Positions 23,331 to 35,720 of a stretch of 64,000 nucleotides of DNA are shown here, piece by piece. A program made the position numbers and the translations under genes. Each line of letters opens with the position of its first letter. Positions within the stretch are counted from its first letter, which is position 1. Under the pieces are notes generated by a model, which was not told the origin of the DNA, did not search any database, and was given only the letters and a program-made list of their open reading frames with translations. Source of the DNA: Symbiodinium sp. CCMP2592 (Eukaryota; Sar; Dinophyceae; Suessiales; Symbiodiniaceae); the NCBI GenBank assembly GCA_905221615.1, contig CAJNDT010006008.1:224001-288000 (forward strand). Direction: 5' to 3'.

Positions 23331-24453
23331 TAAACCCTACACCCCAAGAGGAGGCCATTGAACTCGCTGCGGTTGGTGGCTCGCCCTCCGGAACCAGCCG
23401 ACCTAGTATCCTCAGGCAAGGCATTGAGGTTTAGGGTTATGTAATAACAATAATGAAAATGGTATTAACAATAATCACAAAAAGAATCATATATTATGAA
23501 CTTCTGATATTCTATTCCACTGTGTAGTGTTTTATCCTACATTGTGTAGCATCTTCAGTCAAAGCCCTAAACCCTAGGCTTTAGGGTTATGGGTTTAGAG
23601 TTTTGGAGCTGAGGGGTCTAGGGCTCACGGTTTCGGGGTCCCGGGGCTTCGGCTTCAGGGCAAAATCTGCGGATTTTGGAGTCTGGCAGCACCCCGACTC
23701 CACGAAATTTGGAGCTAGGCTGGTTTAGGGTTTAGAGCTAGGTTTCTGACTAACGCCTTCTTACTTACTTGTGGAGGGGTTCTACTAGGAGTCCATTGAT
23801 TGGGTATTGGTTTGCGAGGCCCAAAGTTTATGATGGATGCTAACACGAAGGATCAACATGGCCCCAAAGCCTTACATAGTATTGTCTTGGGGCCTAAAAG
23901 CCTTACCATATGAGTCCTTAGAGCCTTAGGGTAAGAGACTCTCAGGATGCTGGGAAGCAAGATAACGGGATGTCAGATGCTCTTTACATGGCTGCAAGCG
24001 AACTGCGAGGCCCATTTAGTGTTTTGACCCCAGACACGGGCCCGACCATAATCCTAGGCCTTAAGTCCCAAACCCGAAGCCCAAACCTCAGCACACCGAC
24101 ATAAACCCCAACACCCTATACTCAACTATCCAACAGCCCGAAACCCATGAGCCTCAAAACCTAAACCCTAAACCTAAACCAAACCCTTAGCCCAAACTCC
24201 GTTTACAACGCGTCGGAGGCGTTCTTCTCGGAGCTCGACCGCTGACGACGCCACCTGGTGAACACGGTGCTGTATCTAGGGTTTAGAGTAGTAGGGGTCC
24301 GGCTAAATATCAGAATCTAGATTAGGCCCCGCGGTCTCGAGGTTAAGAGTTGCGGGGTTAAAGAAGCAAGGTACACAGTGGGGGAACGGGGTTCAGGTTC
24401 AAGGTAGAAGTTCTTTTGGGGAATAGTCTTCAGTTCTGGGCGGGGAGTGCCTT

Positions 24454-24557
24454 TGGGTGGTTGTCAAAATCATGGTCCCTTTTCGGGTCCCTAATAAAGT
24501 ACGGCACCCAATATTTAGGGTACCCCAAAAAGGTACCCTAGTTTTGACAACCACCCA
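24454..24557. mobile_element. MITE-like element, TGGGTGGTTGTCA ends
   Basis: Left TGGGTGGTTGTCAAAATCAT; right CTAGTTTTGACAACCACCCA. 104 bp with the same interior as 22627-22728, differing by scattered substitutions. Confidence 0.85.
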
Positions 24558-24665
24558 TATGTCCGAAAGTTCCATGCTACAGGTTGTGAGTGTTGACAAA
24601 GGTTTTGGAGATGCGGAGCCTCGCGAACCATGAAGAAATCCTGTACTTTTTTGGGAGCCGCCCTG

Positions 24666-24764
24666 CTTGGAGGATCATGGGACTTAGTAACTAGGGTTAC
24701 AATTAAGGTAACTATACTTGCAGTTACTTGTAACCATACTTACTGAGTCCCATGATCCTCCAAG
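24666..24764. mobile_element. MITE-like element, CTTGGAGGATCATGGGACT ends
   Basis: The left CTTGGAGGATCATGGGACTT is the near-perfect reverse complement of the right AGTCCCATGATCCTCCAAG. 99 bp. Third relative at 30889-31008. Confidence 0.85.
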
Positions 24765-25469
24765 TGGACAACGATGTGCTGTTCTTTAGTTCTTTCTCTT
24801 GGTTACATCATTGCTTCACTAGTTGTAGAATCATTATTCCGTAGGTTATGCCATAGGTACTACGCAAAATCCAGGTCAAAGTAGTTGGAACGGAACGTGC
24901 AATCCGTCATTTCAGGCCTTCTTGTGCCAGCTTCGAATCCTTACTACAGACTACAGGGGTATTGTTTTTGCCCAGACTTACTACTCTACACGAAAATCCG
25001 CTTGATTGAAGGAGGTTGGGCTGGCAAGGGCTCGCATACAGGCTTAGGACTTATGTCCACTCCTGCTGTAGGTTGCCTTTTGTTGGTAGTATCATCCATG
25101 TAGTTTAAAGGGACTGTATGGACTGAAATCCTACAGCGAAGCTAGTAAAGCCCGAAAACCGGAAAGCCCAAGCCCGAAATCACATTCCAGAATTCTAGGG
25201 GCCTTGCTAACTCGAATAGAGTTCCTTATTATATGTATAGTACAACTTTCCCCCAATCCCTATTCTAATTAAGTCCCCGGTACATTACATCGCCCACTCC
25301 ATGCTCCGAAGCACCTGACTCAACCCTAAACCCTAAACCCCAAACCCTAAACCCTAAACCCTAAACCGTGTCACCTGACGCTGAAGGCGAGCGCCTCGTC
25401 GCACTCTCTCCTCGGATCCCAGGTCGGGCCTTGATTCTAGGGACCCTTAATGTGGACCCCTAGGTATTT

Positions 25470-25570
25470 GGGAGTCTCCAAAAATTAGGGGTGCCTTATT
25501 TAGGGGTCCATATGATAAGGATCCTTTTTTGGGGTTACTATATTAGGGTCCCCTATTTTCGGACACTCCC
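25470..25570. mobile_element. MITE-like element, GGGAGTCTCC ends
   Basis: Left GGGAGTCTCCAAAAATTAGG; right CCCCTATTTTCGGACACTCC. 101 bp. The interior carries GGGGTTACTATATTAGGGTC. Confidence 0.75.
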
Positions 25571-26662
25571 TTTTGGACCTCGAGGTATATACCCTTAATA
25601 TAGCTTTTATGTACCCATTATATAGCCCGTTATAGGGTAGGGGTCCCAATTAAGATGCTGCGGTACTCTACGGTGCATTCGGGTTGAGGCTGCAGCCTAC
25701 AATCCGCAAATCCTTCACAGCACCTATACATACAATATACACATATATAAATAAATAAATGTACGCAGATATAAACAAATATAAACAAATATAAAAAAAT
25801 AAATATAAATATACATATATATATATATATTCATTTATTTGTTTATGGATTTATAAGCTCTTACGACGACCCCACAAAACCCAGCAAACCCAACAGCAAC
25901 ACCCTTGTAAAGCGCTACACAAGCCCTTCACAACACCCTTATAGCACGGTCTAAGATCCTGATAAAGCCTTCGTAAAGTTCACAGAGATGTCGCTGATAA
26001 GGGCAGCTAAATCAGTAGTTTCTGAAAATAAGGGACCCTAAGTAATCCCTTGAACCATAGGATCCAAGGCCCTTTGACTGCCGAGACCGAGCCACCACGC
26101 TAAACCCTTACAGACTCTTTAAGCGCATCCTTCCAACCACATTTAAAGGAGCCACTGGTACAGCTTTGAGAGGGGTTTGGGGTTTAGGGTTCTTGCTAAA
26201 GCTTGGAGAGGGGTTGACCTCTCACAGGCGAGCAACGCTCGAGGATTGTATCGATGCAGACACAGGCTTTGAGGCACTCAGTCCTGTGGAACCCTATCAC
26301 ACCCACTAAATTTCACTAAATCTATGAACTATAAACCCATCTGATAATCAATACAGAGAAACTAAAACTCCTTTCGTAGTTCTGATATCCAAGTTGCCTC
26401 AAACATACCAGCGCCATTTGCGACGCGATGAGTTCTGATACTGTCAAGCCGTCTCAGAGACCTTAAACTACTGTCCCGAAACCCTAAACTACCCCAAAAC
26501 CCATTATGACTATTATGTATCCTATGCCTTATTAATATACCTCAAAGCCGTAGTGTAATGAAAGGCCCTGAGGGGGTGAGATTCTCTGTTTCGACTCTCT
26601 TCGCCCTTCTAAAGCCACCCTTGCGGGCACTTGGAAGGGCCTCAGATGGTAAAAGGTGTTGC

Positions 26663-26776
26663 GGTAGAAGCCCAAAAGTTGGAAACCCAATGGCCTCAAT
26701 CCTTAAGAGTAATGTAAAGGGAATCCCAGCACTATTTGGCCTCAATCCGACTTCCAACTTTTGGGGCTGACTGTAG
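26663..26776. mobile_element. MITE-like element, GTAGAAGCCCAAAAGTTGGAA ends
   Basis: The left GTAGAAGCCCAAAAGTTGGA is mirrored by the right TCCAACTTTTGGGGCTGACT followed by GTAG. Inside, TGGCCTCAATCCTTAAGAGT and TTTGGCCTCAATCCGACTT give an internal direct repeat. Confidence 0.75.
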
Positions 26777-29285
26777 AGTTGAGGGATCAGGGGCTTTCAG
26801 CCTCAGCCCTTTGCCCTGAAGGGAAGCTGCACCGGGCGTTCACCATGTTCCGGTAGTTGCTCATTTTGGTCCGTGATTCCTAAAACCCTACAGTCCCTAG
26901 TCCGGCGCTTCGAAATTCATGTTGCCGTCCTCAAGGCTCGAAGCCCGAGAGATGGACAGCGCATCCGTGCCTTATGCAGAGGTTTCGAAGATGGGCATTC
27001 ACGACAATCCTACCCTTCAATTCTGGAGAAGCTATCGTTTCCGAATGCCCCGGATGGTTGCTCCTACTTCCCACGTAGGACCTGCATAACACAGTGTTCG
27101 AGTAAAGACATACATCCACAGCTGTAGAAGCCTGCTGCGCGCAAGTCTGCAGAAGATCCTTCTTTTGCATCTGCTGTCCGGGCTTCTTCAGAGCAGGCCG
27201 AATACGCAGGGACTTGTTCTTGGGCTATTCCTTTAAGCATCGTGTTTCAGGGGTGTTCCAACAAACTCATGTTCCAACGGGTATGTCAATCGGAAAGCGA
27301 AGTTCAAGCCCCGGCTGGGGGTAGAAAGATTGGGGGTAGAAAGGCTTCGGCATTTCTCAAGCACTGCAGCCCAACGTCGTGGCTTTTGGGATATCTCGTT
27401 TCAAGCCATGGCTGTAGAGACTTGACAGTTCGACGGGTGTCTTTGCTGATTCAGCTGAGCCTTTTTCCTCAGCGCCAGAACTAAAACTCTAAACCTTAAA
27501 GCATGTGAGGGTGAACTTCGGCACATTCTTTAGGCCGTGCGGCCTTTGATCGTATACTTGGTGTTCAGTTCATTCAGCTAAGTAGGGACTGTACGGGGGC
27601 ATTGCACTACTCATGTAGGCCCCTCTATTGGTCGGAATTTTGCTAGTCCAGGGCTTGTGTATGGTTTATTGTTGAGGGAAGTCGGAGTGTGGATGTTCGT
27701 AACATGACACGAGGATTCCTGATTCTGAGGCCTAGTCTTATGGATGTTCGCTAACAGATGAGGATGCCAACACGGGCACCAATATGCCGACAGAAGCATA
27801 TCATCTTCGGGTGAGGGCCTAGGGTTGAGATGGCCCATGCATGCCTGGTGCTTGAGATTGGATCGAATGTTTCCAAGTAGAAGCATCCTGATGATCATCA
27901 TTCTACGGCTTTGCCAGCACAGCGCATTCCACGAGTTTTCTATCAAGCTGTTTTGCATATTATCTGCTTGTAATGTACGGAAGCAGGAGTATGTCAGTGT
28001 ACCCATAGCACAGCACGTGTAATCGTAATGTACGAGCAGCGAATCACTGCTCGCAAAATGTTCCGCAGCAGACATACGAAGACCTTTTCTGGAGTAGTCG
28101 TCTTTGCGAGAACATGTTCGGGAGTAAGCATTAAGGATTGATTGTGTTCAAGCAATGTTACTGGGGTAATCTCATGTCAGTTAACGAGTCACGGCGACAT
28201 CTATCGGGCCATCCATCCCCATGACTCCGAATATACCCTAAACCCTAAACCCTAACTCCAAAAAATGAGTACCTTGAGGCCTGCCATGGGCCATGTCAAG
28301 TTTGGGGTTTCATGTTCAGCCCTTTTCCCGGCACATGGTAAGAGGAAGATGTAGCCAAGCTCGCAGGTCAGCTTGCCATCGATACGGAACACATCCGCCA
28401 CATAGACCCAACCTGTTGACTGGAACCAACCCCCTTGTGGGGCGATGACCTTCAGTAGTTCACATGTGTGTCCAGCTTTCCTGGACCCTAAACGCAACGC
28501 GAATCCTTAGCCCCAAGACTCTTCCTGGACCTCAGAGGCCTCAGCATGCATATGATATATTTTGGATTCGAGGTCTTTGGATTCTCTCGGTTTTGGACTA
28601 TCAGGAAGCAGTGTGGGTTGACGTGTCAGTGGGGTCAAACACAAACGAAGATGCACCAAAACGCTGAATTCCAAAGCCCTCGACCCTGCAGCCTAAAAAT
28701 CCGATCCCCGTAACATCGCATAGAAAAAGGACCTCATGAAGACTCAATTCGTTGCAAATCCTTGCTAAGGAACTCTAAAATCCCTACTAAGCCCTAAGCC
28801 CCATAATCCTATCCCTATAGACCCCTAAACCCTTATAGCCCCACTTATCCATGAGCAAAAGATCTCTTTGCGAGCTAGGGATCGTCTCATGTCCGGCCGA
28901 AGCCGATCGCCAAACGCCCGGGGCCCTTCTCTGCGCCAGGGTTTTGGGTCCCTGGTTTAGGGTTTGGGGTTTAGGGTTTAGGCTTTGAGGTAGTTATTAT
29001 CTTAAACTCCTAAACCCTAAACTCCCCTTCTAGCATCCTTAGAGAAATCCTTATAGGAATTTGAGATTTTGGGTCCCTGGTCTTATCCCCAAAGGGTCCT
29101 AGGTATTGTTATGGGGAATACTTCCCTAAATCATAATACGTAGTAATTCCTTATAATATATAAACCCTACATTCTACTAGGCAGGTACTTTGGACCCTTT
29201 GGGATCCTAAACTCCTAAACCCTAAACCCAGGCTCCTCCTAGTATAGGAGTTCTAACTGTACCTGAAGGCCGGAAAACAGCCCCC

Positions 29286-29560
29286 CCCAACCCTAAACCC
29301 TAAACCGCAAATCCCTAAACCCCAAATCCCTAAACCCCAAATCCCTAAACCCCAAATCCCTAAACCCCAAATCCCTAAACCCCAAATCCCTAAACCCCAA
29401 ATCCCTAAACCCCAAATCCCTAAACCCCAAAGCCCTACACCCCAAAATCCCAACCCTTGAAACCCTAAACCCCAAAGCCCTACACCCAGAATCCCAACCC
29501 TTGAAACCCTAAACCCCAAATCCCTACACCCAGAATCCCAACCCTTGAAACCCTAACCGC
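29286..29560. repeat. 15-bp minisatellite merging into a 45-bp unit
   Basis: Eight perfect tandem copies of ATCCCTAAACCCCAA occupy 29311-29430. They are followed by copies of a 45-bp unit (AACCCTAAACCCCAAAGCCC, then TACACCCAGAATCCCAACCC) starting at about 29461 and 29505. The 45-bp unit looks like three diverged 15-mers amplified together. Open frames on the minus strand (Gly-Leu-Gly-Ile-Trp periodicity) are by-products. Confidence 0.95.
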
Positions 29561-30103
29561 AGGAGCCTGAGCCGAAAATAACAACCCAAAGCTACCGACC
29601 AGAGGGCTGCCTCGAGGGGTCTTCTCCGCCCCCGTCTGGTCCCCGAATCCTGTCACTGTGGAATTGACTAACATATATATATATATGTATGTATATATGT
29701 GTATATATATACATATATATATATATATATGTATTATACATCTCATAAATGGCCACCTTTCTTTTCAAGTGTACATTTTAAAGTTTTTTGCATGTATATA
29801 TCCATTTAGTTGTGTAGATTTTTTTATTTCGTAAAGCATGGTATTTAACTAACAATATCACTTAATGCAATGTATGCGGCTGACAATTCGATTGCCTCTT
29901 GGGTCCACGTAGCATACAGTGTAGTCTTCCACCCAAATATGGGACTGCCTGAAAGCCAAAGTATATGCTTTATCAGAACTTGGACCCTTAGGGTTGTCCG
30001 TTGCCAGGGGTGATCAATCTCCGTCGGTTGCCGCAGAGCTGAGTGTGGTCGTATCACTCCGGACAGCAGTCTAAAGCCCAGAAGCTGTCTCAACAACCCC
30101 TCT

Positions 30104-30214
30104 ACCTGTAGTCTCCATTGTAGTTCCTTTTATTGGTTAACCAGTTTTATGGTTAGGACCCTATAAGAGAGATTTTGGTTAACAAAAAAAGGAACTACAA
30201 TGGAGACTATAGGT
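30104..30214. mobile_element. Strong inverted-repeat element, ACCTGTAGTCTCCATTGTAG ends
   Basis: The left arm of about 39 bp (ACCTGTAGTCTCCATTGTAG, then TTCCTTTTATTGGTTAACC) is the near-perfect reverse complement of the right arm ending in ACAATGGAGACTATAGGT. The loop is about 35 bp. This is the best hairpin in the left part. Confidence 0.8.
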
Positions 30215-30888
30215 GCATGCCCAGGCGAGGGCATGGGGTACCTCCATACATGTGGAGATTGAGGCCGATAGAGAGTTTGGGGGAAGAGCGGGGGTCGGGT
30301 TTAATGAATAGAGGCCGCTTTGGGGTTGGTTTTAAAGGGTTCCACAATGCAAGGCCTAGGATGTACAAGTCTTAGGATACACGGTGCTGCACGAAGCGGT
30401 TTCAGCGAATTTTTGATTGTGCAGCGCATGCATCTGTGTATGTCAATCTTTCTCTTGGTTTATTTGTCTGCTAAGTCTGCGACGGCAAGAAAGAATATGC
30501 AGACGTCCAGCACGGCACGGCTTGTTGACACATCTTGCCTGGATGCAATATAACTAATATAACATATAGCATACTATAGTAAAATGCGATACGGCACCGG
30601 GAGCGGCGAATGCATCGCAAGCTCTCGCGGCCGAAAAGCATGCGTTGCTCGGTGAACTTTTGCGTGCAATCGTAGTCAGGTTTCGGGTTTCGGGAAGATG
30701 TTCAGGGTTCAGGGTTCAGGCTTTAGGGTTTAGGATTTAGGGTTTAGGGTTTAAGGTTTACGGTTTCGGGAATAGTCTCGGGGTCCTTCAAGTCTGGGTG
30801 TCAAGTGATCGGGCAGGAAATTCAGCAGGCTTCGTACACAACACTTCATGATTCGGAACCCCCAAGCTTCCTTGACTGATAGTAGATA

Positions 30889-31008
30889 CTTAGAGGCCCA
30901 GGGGACTTAGTAAGTAGGTTATAAGTGGGGTTATAAGTACCCTAAATGGAGTTACCCCAATTATAACCCTACTTATAACCTACTTACTAAGTCCCCTGGG
31001 CCTCCAAG
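30889..31008. mobile_element. MITE-like element, CTTAGAGGCCCAGGGGACT ends, TA-flanked
   Basis: Left CTTAGAGGCCCAGGGGACTT; right AGTCCCCTGGGCCTCCAAG; TA on both sides. The interior is made of GGTTATAAGT blocks and their complements, giving nearly full-length self-complementarity over 120 bp. Confidence 0.85.
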
Positions 31009-31799
31009 TAACCCAATGCCGCAACATATTGTGAATACTGCTCTGGAGCTTCCATTGAATTTTAATAGCTTGTCATATAGTTTAACTGTAGTATAACATT
31101 CCCTGCAGTCCCATTCGATGATTCGGGCCTTTACTATATGGCTGCATGGTCCCCCTTGATGTTAGGTTTCTTATCATGGTCTTGTTATAGTCTACCCGAC
31201 ATTCCAGTTCATCCCAAAATCCTGTTCTGATGATTGAAGCCCCTATATTGGACCTGTTGGGCTCATGCAAGGAACTGCGACTAGAAATCTTGCCACACTA
31301 GATGTACACCTTGCCACACTAGATGTACACCTCCTACGGCCCACCCACACACAAACACATCTTATGCCGAATACTGTGATGCCCCTCTGTTCAGCTAGTA
31401 TAACATTCTGACGGATGAACTTTCAGTTTCTTGGGTAATTTTTTGGGTCGACACTCTGAACCCTTAACCACCAAACCTTTAAACCCTGAGCCCCACGCCC
31501 CTATACCCTAAAGCCGTAGGCCACACACCCGAAGACAAATGAGTAAGCCACGAACCCCAAACCCGAACTTGGCAAGCCCTACCCCCCAAACCCGGGAAAA
31601 CCATCAACAGCAACATGAATAAGCCCTCAACCCCTAATATGGCTTAAAAGTATAGTTACCCTACTTATAACCCTACTTATAATGAACCTCCTACCCACAC
31701 CCAAAGAATCGGAGTCAGCTCTGAACCCCTTAACCTGGGACCGACCAGGAGTCGTCTCTTCAGGAGCAGGCTCCCTTGCTGCTTGTGGGTTTAGGGTGT

Positions 31800-31906
31800 A
31801 CTATAGAGACCGTAATAATTACCTGTGCTCTTTTGGGGGATTCCTTTTTAAAGTTATAGTATCATGGGCCCCAGAACCCTATTCTAATTTTTAAGGCCCC
31901 TATACT
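31800..31906. mobile_element. MITE-like element, TATAGGGGCCT family
   Basis: CTATAGAGACCGTAATAATT at the left; TTTAAGGCCCCTATACTA at the right. The centre CTTTTGGGGGATTCC and ACCCTATTCTAAT matches the copies at 34195-34297 and 38934-39037. Confidence 0.65.
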
Positions 31907-34194
31907 ACCCTAACCCCAAGTAACCTACCTTTTTATGGACCTTTTATACAGATATCATATTCGGGAACCCTAAAACGGTTGTTTTGGGGGGATCCAGATA
32001 CGCCCCAATACTCTGCTTAAGGGTCGGTATTCCGTGAAGTAGAATTCCACAGATGCGTCAAAATTCGGTACCCGAACCTTCTTCCTACAGCGCCTATGTA
32101 GATTTCAACATACGTTTCAAACTCGGTGCCTGGAGTTCCGGTATCTCATGGTTCTTAGCTGGATAGCGCGTTTGGCAGCCCGTCTGGTTGTGTAGAGATA
32201 CCATCATCCTAAGGGCCCAAAATACCTATCTAGGGACTACTTTCAGGCCAAAGTATACTCTTACCGCCCAGTGCAACAATACTATTGGGGTACATGGGTC
32301 AACTCGCTTGAGGTTCACGGTCAATCATGGCGTGTTCTCGGCCATGCTCCTGAGGTGGAAGATCGGCAACGTCTTACATAGCAATATAACTAAAATTGCT
32401 AACAAGAATACGTACTACGAATACTAACCGCAGTACTATTAATCAGAATACTAATAGCAACGATAGCAGCGATGTGTATATATTTGTATATGTCTGTGTC
32501 ACCGACATAAGCATAGTGTAAGTATAGCTCTTAAAATGGTGTGAAGTGAGGGGGGGGGGCTGTTTCAAAACATAGAAATCATAAGGGTACCATCGCCCAC
32601 TTCATGTAATTTCCTGGATCTGCGGGCCCCCTTATTATACCTCCAGCTCTTCTCTGCGGCTTTTCTGGTCCACAAGAAGCCGCGGCCGCATCCCTCCGAA
32701 GCCCCCAAAACTGGATTCAGGTTTAGGGTTTAGGGCCGGGGTTTAGGGAAAGTTTCGGTTAGGGTTTAGGGTTCGGCTGTCTTTAGTTACGGTTACAGTG
32801 TCGTTTATTCTTAGCTGAAAGCACCTCAAATAAGCAGGCACAACGTGTGCAGGCTCTTCTTCCAGCCGCGCACTTACGGTTTATGTAGCGTTGTATGGTG
32901 TTTGGGAGGTTCAGTGACTTGAGTCCAAGGAAGAAAAAGTCGGGCTTCTACATCTTGGTTTGCTGAAGATCCCAAGCTCTCCAAGCTCAGATTGCCGGCT
33001 TTGCTAAATGGCATCATTGACATTTCAACTCAGAAGACCAATTTGTGGGATTTTCGTTTTGATCGAGACTCCTGTACCCGAACAGGTCATCATCTCTGAA
33101 GTCAGTAAGGAACGATCATTCACGGAAGAGACAAGACTTTCAAAGCCGATGCACCCGAGACTGCAAAGTACAGGAAACCGTCGATCCACATCTTTACATC
33201 TAAACTGGGCTCAAGCACTGTCAAGCACCGCCTGCACTTGAAGCCTTGCAGCTTGGGACATTGACCCTCGAATTTGACAGATGCCCATTAAATAACTTAG
33301 TCGCATAGTTGAGTAACAGGTTGTCACACTGTTACGGGCACATGAACCAAGGAATAGAAGTCTGGTTTTCTCAATGCGATCCCAACCATGGACTAGTGAA
33401 ACTGGGTACTTCAGACCCAATAAGGAATCAAGGTTTGGTTTCTTTATGCTATCCCAACCATGAGCTAGTTAATCTCCGACATCCGAGGAAGATGTCCAGA
33501 ACAGGCTGCGTGGTCTGGTTCAGGAGGCCTTCACAGTTTCGGAGGGCTCGAAAGATTGCGATAGGGTTTCAGGGGTTAGGGTTTAGTTTAGGGGTTCTTA
33601 GTAGCTGAGTGGATACACTTTACACTTTTTGGGATAGTATTACCCACTATAAAACTGAAAGTGTACACTTTTTGGGGCTTATGAACTCAGCAACTAGGGG
33701 TTTAGGGTCTAGTTTAGGAGGTTTAGGGATTAGGGTTGACGAAATCGCCAATAGAGCTGTCTAACCTGGAACTCGGCTTCTGGATAGTTCTTTTGGGCTT
33801 GACCGGCTCTTGCAGCCGGCTCAAGTTAAACGCAGCCTCAAAGAACTGTTTATAGGATCAGGGCCGGACACTTGGGGACAAGACCCTCGCGGTCTAGAGT
33901 GCAACATGAAACCCAAAAGAGAGCTAGCTTCCAGCTGGAGAGGACCGCTTAAGTTTGTGTCGTCTTCAGGCTCATTTCAGTGCATATGCCATATGCCCCG
34001 AAAGAGTGCGAACTTAGAGACAAAGCGCCCTCAACCTGTCGGAAACTCAAGCAACCCTGCAGCTAACATCCCTGAGCCGGGTTGAGGATTTTTGTGGCCC
34101 ATGGATTCCGAGCTTTGCTGACAATTCCGGGAGTTTCCAGGGTCTTGGGGGAGAGCTCGGTTAGGGTTTAGGGGTTTACGGGTTTATGGGCTAC

Positions 34195-34297
34195 TATAGG
34201 GGCCTAAATAATTACCTATACTATTTTGGTGGTTCCTTCTTATAAATATAGTATACTGGGCCGCAAAACCCTATTCTAATGATTAAGGCTCCTATAT
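34195..34297. mobile_element. MITE-like element, TATAGGGGCCT family
   Basis: TATAGGGGCCTAAATAATTA at the left; TGATTAAGGCTCCTATATTA at the right. About 103 bp with the family centre. Confidence 0.75.
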
Positions 34298-35629
34298 TAT
34301 AGGGGTTGGGGCTTAGGGGTAAAATGGGGGGTTTGGGTTTATAGGGATTGGGGTTGGAGGTTACAGGGTTTCAGGGTTTAGGGCTTTCGAGTTTCAGGTG
34401 CCGGGTTGATGGCTCAGGGTTGCCGTGAGAGCTCCCAAGAGTGGGGCTGGGTTTTTTCGTCGGACTTTAGTTCATTAAGTAATTACGGTTCATGCAGCGG
34501 TTAGGTGTAAATGTCGGAGACTGGTCCCACCTTTGCAACACCCCCGGCCGCGAATCTTACATCCTAATCGAAAGCCCGATCCCAATGCCAGTCACACTTG
34601 AGTCTCGTCAAGTTTCACTCGCAATCCTTTTCCCTCGCCCGACATTTGACGTAAACCTTACGTCGTAGATGGCCGTAGATATGACATGCGAGTGTGGCGC
34701 AATACTTGTCTAAATAGGTGGCATGCTGCCCCCTTCTCGTCGGCTCGCTCTATAGCTATATTCTGAAGGCACCCCGCGAAGCCTTGTTCTATTCTCGCCT
34801 TGAAAGCCTAAAGCACTTCAGGCCCGAAAGCCCGAGAACTCCTTGAAGCCCCAAAAAATCCGAAAGCCCGACACCCTCGGCCCATACCCTAAACCCCAAC
34901 CCTAAGCCCGGATCTTCCAATCCCTGCAGCGTCAGGGCTTGGTCAAAGAAGGCGACCTTGACATTCAGGCTGCTGGCAGTGACATGCTGGGGGTGAGGGT
35001 ACGGGCTAGGCCGTCAGGGGAGTGCTTGCTTGAATCAGTCATCATCGTCATCATCATCATTATCAGCCACAGCATCAGCAGCATCACCATCAAGCTCCTA
35101 TTTTTCTTCTTTGTCATCACCGCGACCTCATCGTGACTGTCACTGTCTTGTCTATATCCCTCCTCATCAGAAATCAAGTGGCTAAACAGTGAACCGGTAG
35201 TTGCGAGTGGTTCCGGCACAGAGAACTCAATATACCAGGGAAGGAACATGCAGTGGATTTGAATGTTACAGTACTCTGGCCACTGCCTCTTCAGTCTTCT
35301 TGCGTCATAAGACTTGCATAAGCATCTGGTGCAGTGCGACTTGCATTCGGGTTCCGAGCATCATGCACAGTATTCGGAAATCAGAGTCCCACAGTAGCGA
35401 CCAAGTATATAAGCACTAGTTTCAAAAACAACTCCAATACAGCAACCCAGATCCAAGAATCACCGCCTTCAAACAGAAGCCTTCTAAGGCTCTAGGCCAA
35501 GTGCATAAGCTTCGTTTATGATTTTATCGGTTTGTAAGATCTGAGGGTGCGAACAGAGTTCAACGGCTAGAGACGGCCTCCCGTATCTTGCGCAAGCAGT
35601 GCTCGTGGTTTAGCTAGTCATATAGGCTT

Positions 35630-35720
35630 TACCTTAAAGCTGAACAACCTACTTTTTTAGGGTTCCCTATTATGATTTCCGTATATAAGTCCTTGAAACG
35701 GTAGGTTCTTCAAGAGGGTT
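35630..35720. mobile_element. MITE-like element, GAACAACCTAC ends
   Basis: TACCTTAAAGCTGAACAACC at the left; GGTAGGTTCTTCAAGAGGGT at the right. The centre GGGTTCCCTATTATGATTTC is shared with 19280-19373. Confidence 0.65.

Larger units (their letters stand above)
21451..29285. other. Non-coding DNA rich in short inverted-repeat elements
   Basis: No gene is supported. The stretch contains at least six MITE-like elements listed separately, another weak TATAGGGGCCT-family copy near 21700-21803, telomere-like patches (22380-22395, 25324-25368, 28230-28255), and an AT-rich simple repeat at 25735-25850. The sub-region 26870-28100 is free of telomere-like words and has medium-length open frames on both strands, none recognisable. 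Confidence 0.55.

Noticed and set aside
26870-28100. Gene in a telomere-word-free stretch
   Set aside because: Frames of 65-154 codons exist on both strands, but none has recognisable motifs, splice-consistent neighbours or clear codon structure.
29253-29519. Minus-strand Gly/Leu/Trp/Ile repeat protein
   Set aside because: A direct translation of the 15-bp minisatellite.
33608-33697. Short inverted repeat with TACACTTTTTGGG
   Set aside because: The strongest similarity between the two halves is direct rather than inverted and the ends match poorly; not reported as an element.
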